Of a DNA stretch of 64,000 nt, positions 52,560-63,271 are shown one piece after another (within the stretch, counting starts at the first letter, position 1; each line of letters begins with the position of its first letter). This DNA is from Tindallia californiensis (GTDB taxonomy: Bacteria; Bacillota; Clostridia; Peptostreptococcales; Tindalliaceae), in contig NZ_FNPV01000005.1 in NCBI RefSeq assembly GCF_900107405.1, positions 1-64,000 on the forward strand, written 5' to 3'. Below the pieces are notes generated by a model that was not told the DNA's origin, searched no databases, and saw only the letters and a program-made list of their open reading frames with translations. The translations under genes and the position numbers were made by a program.

Positions 52560-53975
52560 ATGACAGAAGCAAAATCTCTATTAAGATGCCTTCCTAAAGT
52601 AGATGAACTGCTACAGCAAGATGAAATTACTCAATTGCTGGAAATGATAGGAAGAGAGCGATTAGTTGATATAATACGAGAAACGATTAATGATTTGCGG
52701 AGTAATATTTTATTAAAAGAGATGGTTGTAGAAAGTGATACTAGTGAAGAAAGGATTATCGAAACAATTAAGGAAAAAGTAAAAAAAACCAATGAAATAC
52801 AGATCAGAAAAGTAATCAATGGTTCAGGAGTGGTTCTGCACACTAATTTAGGAAGAGCGCCTTTAGGATCCTATGCACAAGAAATAATCCAAGAAGTATC
52901 CGAAGGGTATAGCAATTTAGAAATCGACTTAGACACAGGCAAGAGAGGGAGCCGTTATCAACATATAAAAGATCTAATATTAACCCTTACAGGAGCGGAA
53001 GATGCTATTGTCGTTAATAACAATGCGGGGGCTGTATTGTTGGCATTATCGGCGGTTGCGAAAGGGAAAGAAGTAATTATTTCCAGAGGCGAACTAGTTG
53101 AAATAGGAGGATCCTTTCGTGTTCCGGAAGTAATGGAACAAAGTGGTGCAAAGCTTGTTGAGGTGGGTGCAACCAATAAAAGTTATTTGAAAGATTACCA
53201 GAATGCCATTACAGAAAATACGGCGGCTTTATTAAAAGTTCACCGTAGCAATTTTAAGTTAGTAGGATTCACACATGAAACGACTAGCGAAGATTTAGTG
53301 GCACTTGCTAATCAAAAACAAATACCAGTAATGAATGACTTGGGTAGCGGCTTGTTAATCGATTTGCAGAAATATGGCTATCCATATGAGCCGACGGTTA
53401 AAGATGTGGTGAACTCTGGCTGTGATATTATTACTTTTAGCGGCGATAAGTTGCTGGGAGGAACTCAAGCAGGAATTATCGTAGGAAAAAAACACTGGAT
53501 CAAAATAATCGAAAGTCATCCCCTAACCAGAGCTTTGAGAGTAGATAAACTAACTCTCAGTGCTCTAGAAGCGACATTAAAGCAGTATATCAAACCAGAA
53601 AAGGCTATACAGCAGATACCAGTTCTTAAAATGATGATAGCGACAGAAGAAGATATGCTCAAAAAAGCAGAAGAGTTTATTCGACAGCTACCCGAATCAA
53701 TAGATAGATTAAAAGCTAGCATTAAGCGAACAACATCTCAGGTTGGTGGCGGCTCATATCCAGGACACGAAATGAACAGCTATGCCGTTGTTTTTGAAGG
53801 TAGTCAGGATGACATCGTCAGCCTAGAGCGTTTTTTAAGAACAGGAACGCCTTCTGTTATAGGGAGGCTATCAGAAGGTGTTTACCTATTAGATGTTCGA
53901 ACGATCATCGAAAAGGAAATGATAATAATATCAGAGAGGCTACAAGATTGGGTCAAAAGGAGTGAAAAGCGTTGA
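52560..53975 (+). CDS. selA: L-seryl-tRNA(Sec) selenium transferase SelA
   Basis: A 471-residue PLP enzyme that converts Ser-tRNA(Sec) to Sec-tRNA(Sec). The PLP lysine is K297 in FSGDKLLGGTQAG; NGSGVVLHTNLGRAPL, NAGAVLLAL and the C-terminal GGGSYPGHEM are conserved. It overlaps selB by four bases. Confidence 0.97.
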   Translation: MTEAKSLLRCLPKVDELLQQDEITQLLEMIGRERLVDIIRETINDLRSNILLKEMVVESDTSEERIIETIKEKVKKTNEIQIRKVINGSGVVLHTNLGRAPLGSYAQEIIQEVSEGYSNLEIDLDTGKRGSRYQHIKDLILTLTGAEDAIVVNNNAGAVLLALSAVAKGKEVIISRGELVEIGGSFRVPEVMEQSGAKLVEVGATNKSYLKDYQNAITENTAALLKVHRSNFKLVGFTHETTSEDLVALANQKQIPVMNDLGSGLLIDLQKYGYPYEPTVKDVVNSGCDIITFSGDKLLGGTQAGIIVGKKHWIKIIESHPLTRALRVDKLTLSALEATLKQYIKPEKAIQQIPVLKMMIATEEDMLKKAEEFIRQLPESIDRLKASIKRTTSQVGGGSYPGHEMNSYAVVFEGSQDDIVSLERFLRTGTPSVIGRLSEGVYLLDVRTIIEKEMIIISERLQDWVKRSEKR

Positions 53976-55873
53976 AGCATTTAGTCATTGGAACAGCAGG
54001 TCATATAGATCATGGAAAAACGACTTTGATCCAGGCTTTAACAGGACGGAATACAGATCGCTTAAAAGAAGAAATGAAAAGAGGTATTTCTATAGAGCTG
54101 GGCTTTACCCATTTTGATTTACCAGGTGGCATCAGAGCAGGCATTATAGATGTACCAGGTCATGAACGGTTTATTCGGCATATGCTTGCTGGTGTAGGTG
54201 GGGTTGATCTGGTGATGCTTGTTATTGCAGCAGACGAAGGGGTCATGGCACAAACAAAGGAACATTTGGATATTTTACAGATGCTGTCTATTAAAAAAGG
54301 TATCGTAGTGCTGACAAAAGCGGATATAGTAGAACCAGAATGGTTAGAGATGGTTAAGGAAGATGTAAGAGAAAGTTTACAGGAAACATTTCTGGAATCG
54401 GCACCAATAATAGCGGTAGATTCAGTATCTAAAAGAGGTATCAATGAGTTAATTGAAAAATTAACCGATCATTATCAAGAGGTAGATTCTCGAGATGAAA
54501 AAGCACCTTTTAGAATGCCTATTGATCGTGTGTTTACGATAACAGGCTTTGGAACTGTAGTGACCGGTACCTTGATGGAAGGTTCCCTTAATATTGAAGA
54601 GACGGTTCAATTATATCCTGGTGAAGAGACGCTTCGAATTAGAAACATACAGGTTCATGGTGAAACGGTCAAAAAGGCTTATGCGGGACAAAGAGTTGCA
54701 CTAAACCTGTCTGGAATAAAAAAAGAACTAATTCAGAGAGGTGATTATCTAGCAAAACCAGGATCCTTAAAGTCGACTATGATGGTGGATGGTAGGCTAA
54801 CATTATTAAAAAATGCCCCCAGAAGTCTTAAGCAGCGTGATCGAGTGCGAATTTATCATGGAGCATCTGAAATTTTAGCGCGAATCGTCATCCTGGAAAA
54901 AGATGTGATTGAACCTGGCGAAAGTACGTTGGTTCAGTTTAGACTGGAAGAAAATGCTGTCTTTAAAAAAGGTGATAACATTATTATTCGATTTTACTCA
55001 CCAATGGAAACTTTAGGTGGTGCCGTGATCATAGAACCATCCCCCGAGAAACATAAATCGATGCAGCAAGATATCATTGATAAATTAATGCTGAAAGAAT
55101 CAGGTGGTATAGAAGCGGATTTAGAACAAGCCCTGCAAAAAATAAGCGATACATTTCCAGATAAATCAATATTAGCAGAATCAATTGGTTGTGATGAGTC
55201 AGATATTAAAGAAGTGATTGGTTATTTACAGGACCAAAACCTAATCTATTCAATTGAAGATAAGTATTATATTCATCGAGATTATTATGAATCAATTATT
55301 GATGAAATTAGCATGAACCTTATAAATTATCACAAAAAAAATCCTCTAAGGCAAGGAATGCTAAAGGAAGAATTAAAGAGCAGGGTATTTTCTAATCCTA
55401 AAAACAGAGCGGCGGACCTTTTCCTAGAACTAATCAGCCAAGAAAAGATCATCTGTATTGAAGGTAAATTTGTTTCAGCACAAGGCTTTTCCATCAAACT
55501 AACTCCAGAGCAAAAAGAAATTCTGAATCAAATTGAAACCATTTATTTAGAGTCCTTGTATAGTCCACCTCGTCTGGAAGAGGTGAAAAAGGGTATTAAA
55601 GGAAAAGAAAAAACCATTCAACAAGTGATAGAAATGATGATGGGAGACAAGTTATTGCGCTTGCAAAACGACTTAGTTCTTCATCAAAAAGCTTATGAAG
55701 GTGCGAAGGAAAAAATAAAAGAACATTTTATTAATTGTGAAACCCTGAGCGTTGCAGAATTTAGAGACTTACTAGGGACTAGCAGAAAATATGCTGTTGG
55801 CATTTTAGAGTATCTTGATCAAGAAAAATTCACTAAAAGAGAGGGCGATAATAGAACTTTAGGAAAAAAATAG
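53972..55873 (+). CDS. selB: Selenocysteine-specific elongation factor SelB
   Basis: A 633-residue factor. The G domain has [14 protein letters not shown] (residues 7-20), [12 protein letters not shown] and LTKADIV; two beta-barrel domains follow and the C-terminal part contains winged-helix repeats that hold the SECIS loop. It brings Sec-tRNA to UGA. The start is TTG overlapping the selA stop. Confidence 0.96.
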   Translation: MKHLVIGTAGHIDHGKTTLIQALTGRNTDRLKEEMKRGISIELGFTHFDLPGGIRAGIIDVPGHERFIRHMLAGVGGVDLVMLVIAADEGVMAQTKEHLDILQMLSIKKGIVVLTKADIVEPEWLEMVKEDVRESLQETFLESAPIIAVDSVSKRGINELIEKLTDHYQEVDSRDEKAPFRMPIDRVFTITGFGTVVTGTLMEGSLNIEETVQLYPGEETLRIRNIQVHGETVKKAYAGQRVALNLSGIKKELIQRGDYLAKPGSLKSTMMVDGRLTLLKNAPRSLKQRDRVRIYHGASEILARIVILEKDVIEPGESTLVQFRLEENAVFKKGDNIIIRFYSPMETLGGAVIIEPSPEKHKSMQQDIIDKLMLKESGGIEADLEQALQKISDTFPDKSILAESIGCDESDIKEVIGYLQDQNLIYSIEDKYYIHRDYYESIIDEISMNLINYHKKNPLRQGMLKEELKSRVFSNPKNRAADLFLELISQEKIICIEGKFVSAQGFSIKLTPEQKEILNQIETIYLESLYSPPRLEEVKKGIKGKEKTIQQVIEMMMGDKLLRLQNDLVLHQKAYEGAKEKIKEHFINCETLSVAEFRDLLGTSRKYAVGILEYLDQEKFTKREGDNRTLGKK

Positions 55874-55894
55874 CAAAAGACTTATAAACGACTC

Positions 55895-55924
55895 TTGCTG
55901 TTGAGAAGTTCTTTGTGCTATAAT
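55895..55924 (+). promoter_or_regulatory. Promoter of selC
   Basis: TTGCTG (55895-55900) and TATAAT (55919-55924) are 18 bases apart, 29 bases before the tRNA. Confidence 0.7.
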
Positions 55925-55953
55925 AAGTTCTGTTATGGACTGCAGAATTATAA

Positions 55954-56050
55954 GGGAGTAGATGGGTGCTGGTGTGCCCTCTGGTCTTCAAAACCAGTAC
56001 GAGGGGTTAGGAGCCTCTTGGGTGGGTTCGATTCCCACGTACTCCCGCCA
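55954..56050 (+). tRNA. selC: tRNA-Sec (anticodon TCA)
   Basis: A 97-base tRNA with a long variable arm and the UGA-reading anticodon TCA (55988-55990) inside CTGGT/ACCAG. Acceptor GGGAGTA pairs with TACTCCC, discriminator G, encoded CCA. The next acceptor pair is G-G rather than a canonical eighth pair. It directly follows selB. Confidence 0.96.
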
Positions 56051-56061
56051 TTGTCATTTAC

Positions 56062-56084
56062 TGAGGGCTTCGGCTCTCATTTTG
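56062..56084 (+). terminator. Terminator of selC
   Basis: TGAGGGC pairs with GCTCTCA (one G-T) around a TTCG tetraloop, then TTTTG. Compact and 11 bases after the CCA end. Confidence 0.82.
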
Positions 56085-56120
56085 TTTATTTATAGAAAGA
56101 TTAATCGGAGGGTTACTGTT

Positions 56121-56576
56121 ATGGACCAGGAAATAGGCCGATGTCAGCAAGAATTGAAGTCGAAAGGGTATAAGTTTACGAAACAAAGAAGAATAATCAT
56201 TGAGATCCTTTTATCTTCCCAACGACATCTGATGACAGCTAGCCATATCTATGAAGAAGTTAAGAAAAGAAAGCACCCAATAAACTTTTCAACTGTCTAC
56301 AGAAATTTGGAAACATTGCTAGAGTGTGGACTAATCAGAAAAGCTTTGTTGCAAGATGGAATTGCAAGCTACGAATTGAATATTCATCATCACCATCATC
56401 ATTTAATATGTTTACAATGTCATGATGCCGAAATGATTCATTTTTGTCCTTATGAAGAAATTAATAAACATATTAGAAAAAACACTCACTTTCATCCTGT
56501 AGAGCATAAAATTGAAATATATGGTTATTGTGAACAATGTCACAAAAAGATTACAAAGGATTTGAGTCAAAAATGA
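56121..56576 (+). CDS. Fur family metal-dependent transcriptional regulator
   Basis: A 151-residue repressor. The winged helix contains KFTKQRRIIIEILL and INFSTVYRNLETLLECGLI; the metal domain has a run of six His and two CxxC pairs (CLQC, CEQC) for structural zinc. The aspartate that marks PerR at the DFH position is not evident, so Fur or Zur is more likely than PerR. ATG 56121 follows CGGAGG; an earlier frame start overlaps tRNA-Sec. It overlaps ruvC by four bases. Confidence 0.9.
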   Translation: MDQEIGRCQQELKSKGYKFTKQRRIIIEILLSSQRHLMTASHIYEEVKKRKHPINFSTVYRNLETLLECGLIRKALLQDGIASYELNIHHHHHHLICLQCHDAEMIHFCPYEEINKHIRKNTHFHPVEHKIEIYGYCEQCHKKITKDLSQK

Positions 56577-57064
56577 GAATTTTAGGGATTGACCCAGGAT
56601 TAGCAACTACAGGGTATGGAGTGATCGATTATCATAAAAATCAATTCCAAGCAGTACAGTACGGTGTGATAAGAACAAACAGTAAAACCTCTATGCCACA
56701 ACGACTGTCTATTATCAATGCAAACTTAAAAGAGGTTATCCTACGCTATGAACCGGATGTAATGGCTGTGGAAGAATTGTTTTTTAATACAAATGCAAAA
56801 ACAGCTATGTTGGTTGGACAAGCCAGAGGGGTTGTTTTATTAACAGCAACAATGGAAGGCATCGAAACATATGAATATACACCTTTACAAGTAAAACAAG
56901 GAGTAGCTGGATATGGCCGAGCAGAAAAAAAACAAATACAGCTCATGGTAAAAACACTATTAAACCTTAAAGAACTACCAAAACCGGATGATGCGGCAGA
57001 TGCACTGGCTATTGCCATGTGCCATGCACACACAGGGAACTTTTGTAATGTATTTAAAGTGTAG
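56573..57064 (+). CDS. ruvC: Holliday junction resolvase RuvC
   Basis: A 163-residue endonuclease. RILGIDPGLATTGYGV has the first catalytic Asp (D7); AVEELFFNTNAKTA the Glu (about 66-67), and KPDDAADALAIAMCHAH the C-terminal Asp pair. ATG 56573 overlaps the fur stop. ruvA and ruvB follow. Confidence 0.95.
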   Translation: MRILGIDPGLATTGYGVIDYHKNQFQAVQYGVIRTNSKTSMPQRLSIINANLKEVILRYEPDVMAVEELFFNTNAKTAMLVGQARGVVLLTATMEGIETYEYTPLQVKQGVAGYGRAEKKQIQLMVKTLLNLKELPKPDDAADALAIAMCHAHTGNFCNVFKV

Positions 57065-57103
57065 CGATGTCTTTGAAAGTCTTTAGAAGGGACTGAGTAA
57101 GCC

Positions 57104-57694
57104 TTGATTGAATATATAAAAGGAACAGTTGAGTTTGTCACCAACGAAAAGGTTGTTGTTGAAGCAAACGGATTGGGGTATGGCGTATACTCTTCGACAA
57201 AAAGCTTGTCAGACATTCACGTGGGAGCGTCGGTTACTTTATTTACTTATTACAGTGTAAGAGAAGATAGCATTAGTCTGTATGGTTTTGCTACCAAAAC
57301 GGAACTGGATATGTTTAAGAAATTAATTTCAGTAACAAAGATAGGCCCAAAAGCAGCTATTGGAATTCTTTCTACCTTTACAGTTGAGACGCTTTGCCAA
57401 CAAATTGCAACTCAAAATATTGCTATGATTTCAAAAGCGCCGGGAGTTGGAAAAAAAACAGCCGAACGAATTGTATTAGAACTTAAAGATAAGGTTAAGG
57501 ATTTAAATGTGCTGGATAACAAGGAGAATTCTCAATCTATGCAAGATATGCTCTTTGAAGATGAGATATTAGAAGCACTGTTGTCACTAGGTTATCAACA
57601 ACAAGAAGCAAAACAGGCAATCATGGCTGTGGCATCGGAAGCAACGACAACAGAAGCTGGGCTAAAAGCGGCATTGGCCTGGTTACTTCGATAA
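57104..57694 (+). CDS. ruvA: Holliday junction branch migration protein RuvA
   Basis: A 196-residue DNA-binding protein. The OB domain starts MIEYIKGTVEFV, helix-hairpin-helix motifs are ISVTKIGPKAAIGIL and ISKAPGVGKKTAERIVLEL, and a C-terminal domain contacts RuvB. TTG start. Confidence 0.95.
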   Translation: MIEYIKGTVEFVTNEKVVVEANGLGYGVYSSTKSLSDIHVGASVTLFTYYSVREDSISLYGFATKTELDMFKKLISVTKIGPKAAIGILSTFTVETLCQQIATQNIAMISKAPGVGKKTAERIVLELKDKVKDLNVLDNKENSQSMQDMLFEDEILEALLSLGYQQQEAKQAIMAVASEATTTEAGLKAALAWLLR

Positions 57695-57709
57695 TGTGGA
57701 GGGAAATCT

Positions 57710-58729
57710 GTGAGTATTGAAGAAAGAATGATAACCACTGAGTTAAAAGAAGAAGATGTAGCGATCGAAACTGGTCTTCGCCCTAAAAGCCTTAATGATT
57801 ATATAGGGCAGGATAAAACCAAAGAAAAGTTTCGAATTTTTATAGAAGCAGCAAAAAATCGAAAAGAATCTCTGGATCATGTTCTGCTATATGGACCTCC
57901 AGGATTAGGGAAAACGACACTATCCAGCATTATTGCTAATGAAATGAATGTAAACATAAGAATTACTAGTGGACCTGCCATCGAAAGACCTGGAGATCTA
58001 GCCGCCATTCTAACTAATTTATCTGAAAATGACGTGCTTTTTATTGACGAAATACATAGATTAAATCGTTCTGTTGAAGAAATTCTATACCCTGCAATGG
58101 AAGATTATGCCTTAGATATTATTATTGGAAAGGGACCGAGTGCCCGTTCCGTAAGACTTGATTTAAATAGATTCACTTTAATTGGTGCAACTACCAGAGC
58201 TGGTCTTTTAACCTCTCCCTTAAGAGATCGATTTGGTGTGATTAGTCGGCTGGAGCTTTATAATACTAATCAGTTAACAAAAATCATTAAACGGTCAGCT
58301 AAGATTCTTCAAATACCCATTGAAGAAACAGCTGCCGTTGAAATTGCATCACGGTCGCGAGGAACACCACGAATTGCTAACCGGCTATTAAAACGCATCA
58401 GAGATTATGCTCAGGTTAGAGCCGATGGTATTATAGATTCTAATACAGTGTCGGAAGCTTTGCATTTATTTGAAATAGATGCATTAGGTTTAGATAATGT
58501 AGATAAAAAAATGATCCTGTCAATGATAGAAAACTTTAATGGAGGGCCAGTTGGTTTAGATACTTTGTCAGCATCCACCGGTGAAGAAAGGAACACGATC
58601 GAAGATGTTTACGAACCATACTTGATGCAAATTGGCTTTATCAGTAGAACTCCTAGAGGCAGAGTAGTTATGAAAAAAGCATACGAACATTTTCATCTGC
58701 CTTATCAGGATCAAAGCGAGGAATCGTGA
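57710..58729 (+). CDS. ruvB: Holliday junction helicase RuvB
   Basis: A 339-residue AAA+ motor. Walker [13 protein letters not shown] near 61-72, Walker [10 protein letters not shown], sensor [16 protein letters not shown] and the C-terminal winged helix are present. GTG start. It overlaps the following DUF2905 gene by one base. Confidence 0.97.
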   Translation: MSIEERMITTELKEEDVAIETGLRPKSLNDYIGQDKTKEKFRIFIEAAKNRKESLDHVLLYGPPGLGKTTLSSIIANEMNVNIRITSGPAIERPGDLAAILTNLSENDVLFIDEIHRLNRSVEEILYPAMEDYALDIIIGKGPSARSVRLDLNRFTLIGATTRAGLLTSPLRDRFGVISRLELYNTNQLTKIIKRSAKILQIPIEETAAVEIASRSRGTPRIANRLLKRIRDYAQVRADGIIDSNTVSEALHLFEIDALGLDNVDKKMILSMIENFNGGPVGLDTLSASTGEERNTIEDVYEPYLMQIGFISRTPRGRVVMKKAYEHFHLPYQDQSEES

Positions 58730-58941
58730 TGGAGCAAATGGCTAAAACGATGATATCTTTAGGCACTCTTTTTTTATTGGTGGGTTTCTTCCTATTGCTT
58801 ATGGACAGAATAGGACTAGATTCTTTGCCAGGTAATTTCTTGTTTCAAAAAGGAAGAGTGACATTCTTTTTTCCATTAACAGCCAGTATTATTATTAGTC
58901 TTTTATTAACTTTTGTTTTTAATATTTTATTAAGGAAGTAA
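58729..58941 (+). CDS. DUF2905 small membrane protein
   Basis: A 70-residue protein with two hydrophobic segments (about 8-26 and 44-66) separated by DSLPGNFLFQKGRVTFFFPL, the DUF2905 signature. It commonly follows ruvB. The ATG overlaps the ruvB stop. Function unknown. Confidence 0.88.
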   Translation: MEQMAKTMISLGTLFLLVGFFLLLMDRIGLDSLPGNFLFQKGRVTFFFPLTASIIISLLLTFVFNILLRK

Positions 58942-58986
58942 GTATGAATAGAGAGAAAATAAACAAAATGTGAAAGAGAGAGGATT

Positions 58987-60018
58987 ATGAAAACCAGTGA
59001 TTTTTACTACAAACTTCCGGAAGAGCTAATTGCTCAAAAACCTTTAGAGATACGTGATCAGTCAAGGCTGATGATAGTGAATAAATCTGAGCAAAGCATA
59101 CAACATAAAAAATTCTGTGATGTTGTTTCGAAATTAAATCCTGGCGATGGATTGGTTATCAATACATCCAGGGTAATACCTGCCAGATTGACCGGTAGAA
59201 AACGATTCACCAATGGAAAAACAGAACTGTTGTTACTGAAGCAAGAAGTCCCCAATACTTGGGAAGTGATGGTTAAACCAGCAAAAAGAATACGAAAAGA
59301 TACTCAGATAATTTTCGGGAAGAATGAGTTGAAGGCAACGGTTCTTGAAGAACGCAACGATGGTCTTCGATTAGTTAAGTTCCAGAGTGAAAGTGATCAG
59401 TCCGTAGATCTTTTAATTCATAAGTTGGGAGAAATGCCACTTCCACCCTATATTCACGAGAAGCTGGAGGACAAAGAAAGATATCAGACAGTATACAGCG
59501 AAGCACCTGGTTCGGCGGCAGCTCCAACAGCTGGACTTCACTTTACAGAAGAAATTCTATCAACGATTAAAAGAAAAGGCATTCATATTATTCCGATCAC
59601 CTTACATGTAGGATTAGGCACTTTTAGACCAGTACAGTCAGATAATCTGGATGAACATAAAATGCATGAGGAATTCTTTGAAATTTCTCAGGAAAGTGCT
59701 GCAACAATGAACAAAATTAAGGAAAAGGGTGGCCGCATCGTTGCTGTTGGAACCACTAGCTGTCGGGCATTAGAGTCATCGGTTGGTTTGGACGGACAGA
59801 TCATAGCCGCTAAAAAGTGGACAAATATTTTTATTAAACCTGGATATGAATTTAGGTTTATAGATATACTGGTTACCAATTTTCACTTACCGGAATCAAC
59901 ACTCCTGATGTTAGTCAGTGCTTTGGCAGGGAAAGAATTTATGCTTAGAGCTTATGAAGAAGCCGTGAATGAGAAATATCGCTTCTTTAGCTTTGGTGAT
60001 GCTATGTGGATTGAGTAA
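58987..60018 (+). CDS. queA: S-adenosylmethionine:tRNA ribosyltransferase-isomerase QueA
   Basis: A 343-residue enzyme that forms epoxyqueuosine on tRNA. SDFYYKLPEELIAQKP, EMPLPPYIHE and the APTAGLHFTEE motif are conserved. tgt follows at once, so the last steps of queuosine formation are together. Confidence 0.96.
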   Translation: MKTSDFYYKLPEELIAQKPLEIRDQSRLMIVNKSEQSIQHKKFCDVVSKLNPGDGLVINTSRVIPARLTGRKRFTNGKTELLLLKQEVPNTWEVMVKPAKRIRKDTQIIFGKNELKATVLEERNDGLRLVKFQSESDQSVDLLIHKLGEMPLPPYIHEKLEDKERYQTVYSEAPGSAAAPTAGLHFTEEILSTIKRKGIHIIPITLHVGLGTFRPVQSDNLDEHKMHEEFFEISQESAATMNKIKEKGGRIVAVGTTSCRALESSVGLDGQIIAAKKWTNIFIKPGYEFRFIDILVTNFHLPESTLLMLVSALAGKEFMLRAYEEAVNEKYRFFSFGDAMWIE

Positions 60019-60027
60019 AGCAAATGA

Positions 60028-61182
<1,155 letters not shown>

Positions 61183-61183
61183 A

Positions 61184-61212
61184 TTGACAAGACGCGATGA
61201 ATATAGTTTAAT
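61184..61212 (+). promoter_or_regulatory. Promoter of yajC
   Basis: TTGACA (61184-61189) and TTTAAT (61207-61212) are 17 bases apart, 37 bases before the yajC ATG. Confidence 0.75.
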
Positions 61213-61248
61213 AGGTAACGAGACATAAAATCTGGGAGGAGATAAGAC

Positions 61249-61539
61249 ATGCAATTTTCAGGATTGATCATTCCTTTGGGTTTTTTAGCCATCTTTTATT
61301 TTTTGATTATTAAACCCCAAAAGGCCAAGGAAAAAAAGATTAAACTTATGCGGGAAAACTTGAAAGTTGGAGATGAAGTCGTTACTATAGGCGGAATCTT
61401 TGGGAAAGTTGCAAAAGTAAAAGAAGACATGATAACCATTGAAGTTGGAGCTGATAAAACTAAGTTGACAATGGCAAAGTGGTCTGTTGGTAACTTGGTG
61501 AATGAAAATGATGAAGAAAGCTCGGGAAAATCGGAATAA
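61249..61539 (+). CDS. yajC: Preprotein translocase subunit YajC
   Basis: A 96-residue membrane protein with one N-terminal helix and a cytosolic domain (FLIIKPQKAKEKK, VGDEVVTIGGIFGKV). It is an accessory of SecDF, whose first gene begins at 63820. A terminator follows, so it is transcribed apart from secD. Confidence 0.94.
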   Translation: MQFSGLIIPLGFLAIFYFLIIKPQKAKEKKIKLMRENLKVGDEVVTIGGIFGKVAKVKEDMITIEVGADKTKLTMAKWSVGNLVNENDEESSGKSE

Positions 61540-61556
61540 ATTGTAAAGATTAGAAT

Positions 61557-61590
61557 AAAAAAACAGCGGAAATGCGCCGCTGTTTTTTTA
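61557..61590 (+). terminator. Terminator after yajC
   Basis: AAAACAGCGG pairs with CCGCTGTTTT around a seven-base loop, followed by a T-run. Confidence 0.9.
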
Positions 61591-61626
61591 CTGACTATAT
61601 AAACAAATGATATTTGTAATGCTACA

Positions 61627-61656
61627 TTGTTTTTTGAGCATTGCTTATGATATAAT
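61627..61656 (+). promoter_or_regulatory. Promoter of scfA-scfB
   Basis: TGATATAAT forms an extended -10 (TATAAT at 61651-61656); TTGTTT at 61627-61632 may be the -35 with an 18-base spacer. Confidence 0.65.
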
Positions 61657-61691
61657 GCTATGGACATTAAATATCCGAAAGGAGTAATATG

Positions 61692-61835
61692 ATGACAAAG
61701 AAACGTATTAAAACATTAAATGCAAATAACTTACCTTCTAAAGGTGCAGACACTGGTTGTGGAGAATGTCAGACATCCTGTCAATCTGCTTGTAAGACTT
61801 CTTGTACCGTAGGCAATCAAATTTGTGAAAAATAG
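61692..61835 (+). CDS. scfA: SCIFF six-cysteine ranthipeptide precursor ScfA
   Basis: A 47-residue peptide with six Cys at positions 23, 26, 30, 34, 38 and 45. The core CGECQTSCQSACKTSC matches the SCIFF family (six cysteines in forty-five), a ribosomal peptide in which the maturase links Cys sulfur to Thr side chains. AAAGGAG is seven bases before ATG 61692; ATG 61689 is too close. scfB follows. The product's biological role is unknown. Confidence 0.95.
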   Translation: MTKKRIKTLNANNLPSKGADTGCGECQTSCQSACKTSCTVGNQICEK

Positions 61836-61919
61836 AGACGATAGCGATTGCATAGGCAGGAGTGCAAACTCTCTGCTTTTTCTTTTGTCAAATATTATTT
61901 GGAAAGTAGGTATTATCAA

Positions 61920-63269
61920 ATGGTTCACACGTTTAAAAGAAATGGCGTCGTAATGGCAGTTGATGTGAATTCTGGCGCTGTTCATGTGATAGATGAACTG
62001 GTATATCAATTACTGGGGAGCGAAAAGGTAGTTGATGATAAGCAGCATATCCACCACTTAAATAACATTTATGGCTTCGATACCGTTCAGGAAGCCATAA
62101 AAGAAATAGAAGAGCTTCGTCAGGCAGGACTACTTTATTCCGAGACTGATACAGATGCTAATGCCATGAAACATCAGCCATCAGTTATTAAGGCGATGTG
62201 CTTACACGTAGCTCATGATTGTAATTTATCCTGCGAATATTGCTTTGCAGCCGAAGGGACTTTTCATGGCAACAGAGGAATGATGTCTTTAGAAACTGGT
62301 AAAAAGGCACTTGTTTTCTTAGCTGAAAACTCAGGGAACCGAAAGCACTTAGAAGTGGATTTTTTTGGTGGAGAACCATTATTGAATTTTTCACTGATCC
62401 GGGAATTAATTGATTTTGGAAGGGGTTTAGAGAAAAAAACAGGAAAGGTTTTTCGATTTACATTAACTACGAATGCGCTTGCCCTTACGGAAGATAAAAT
62501 GGATTATATTAATGAGCATATGGACAATATTGTTTTAAGTATCGATGGACGAAAAGAAGTTAACGATAACCTTAGAAAAACATTATCAGGTAGCGGGTCC
62601 TATGATTTGATTAAACCTAACATAAGTAAAATGGTTCAAAAAAGAGGGGATAAAGCCTATTTTGTTCGTGGCACCTTTACAGCAAAACACCTTGATTTTT
62701 CTTCGGATGTGGTGCATCTGGCAGATTTAGGTTATGATCAAATATCTGTGGAACCGGTAGTTGGACCTGCAGAAATGGAAACAACACTGAAGGAAGCGCA
62801 CCTTCCTATCATAGAAAAAGAGTATGAAAAATTATCAGAAGAATACTTGAAACGAAAAAACACTAAAAATAAATTTCGATTCTTTCACTTTATATTAGAC
62901 TTGCAGCAAGGGCCATGTATGAAAAAAAGATCTTCTGGATGTGGTGCTGGCACAGAGTATGTGGCGGTAACTCCTGAAGGTGAACTGTATCCCTGTCATC
63001 AATTTGTTGGTCAACATGAATTTTCTCTAGGAAATCTTGATACTGGTATCACAAACAAATGCCAACAACGTAAGTTTGTTAATGCAACTGTTTATGATAA
63101 GTTGGACTGTGTTCAATGCTGGGCAAAATATTATTGCAGTGGTGGATGTCATGCAAATGCTTACTTTATGAACAATGATTTGAATAAACCCTATCAGATG
63201 GGATGTCAGATGGAGAAGATAAGGCTGGAGACTGCATTAACTATCATTGCAAGAGAAAGCGAGGAATAA
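61920..63269 (+). CDS. scfB: SCIFF radical SAM maturase ScfB
   Basis: A 449-residue radical SAM/SPASM enzyme that makes thioether bonds in SCIFF. It begins MVHTFKRNGVVMAVDVNSGAV, the expected RiPP-recognition start. The cluster motif is CNLSCEYCF with C101, C105 and C108. Auxiliary clusters are in the SPASM part with CGAGTEYVAVTPEGELYPC and CVQCWAKYYCSGGC. ATG 61920 is chosen by that family start; the frame extends upstream without need. Confidence 0.94.
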   Translation: MVHTFKRNGVVMAVDVNSGAVHVIDELVYQLLGSEKVVDDKQHIHHLNNIYGFDTVQEAIKEIEELRQAGLLYSETDTDANAMKHQPSVIKAMCLHVAHDCNLSCEYCFAAEGTFHGNRGMMSLETGKKALVFLAENSGNRKHLEVDFFGGEPLLNFSLIRELIDFGRGLEKKTGKVFRFTLTTNALALTEDKMDYINEHMDNIVLSIDGRKEVNDNLRKTLSGSGSYDLIKPNISKMVQKRGDKAYFVRGTFTAKHLDFSSDVVHLADLGYDQISVEPVVGPAEMETTLKEAHLPIIEKEYEKLSEEYLKRKNTKNKFRFFHFILDLQQGPCMKKRSSGCGAGTEYVAVTPEGELYPCHQFVGQHEFSLGNLDTGITNKCQQRKFVNATVYDKLDCVQCWAKYYCSGGCHANAYFMNNDLNKPYQMGCQMEKIRLETALTIIARESEE

Positions 63270-63271
63270 GA

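Noticed and set aside
56121-56576. Naming the Fur-type gene perR
   Set aside because: The aspartate expected at the PerR DFH position is not evident, and the His-rich loop fits other Fur-family members.
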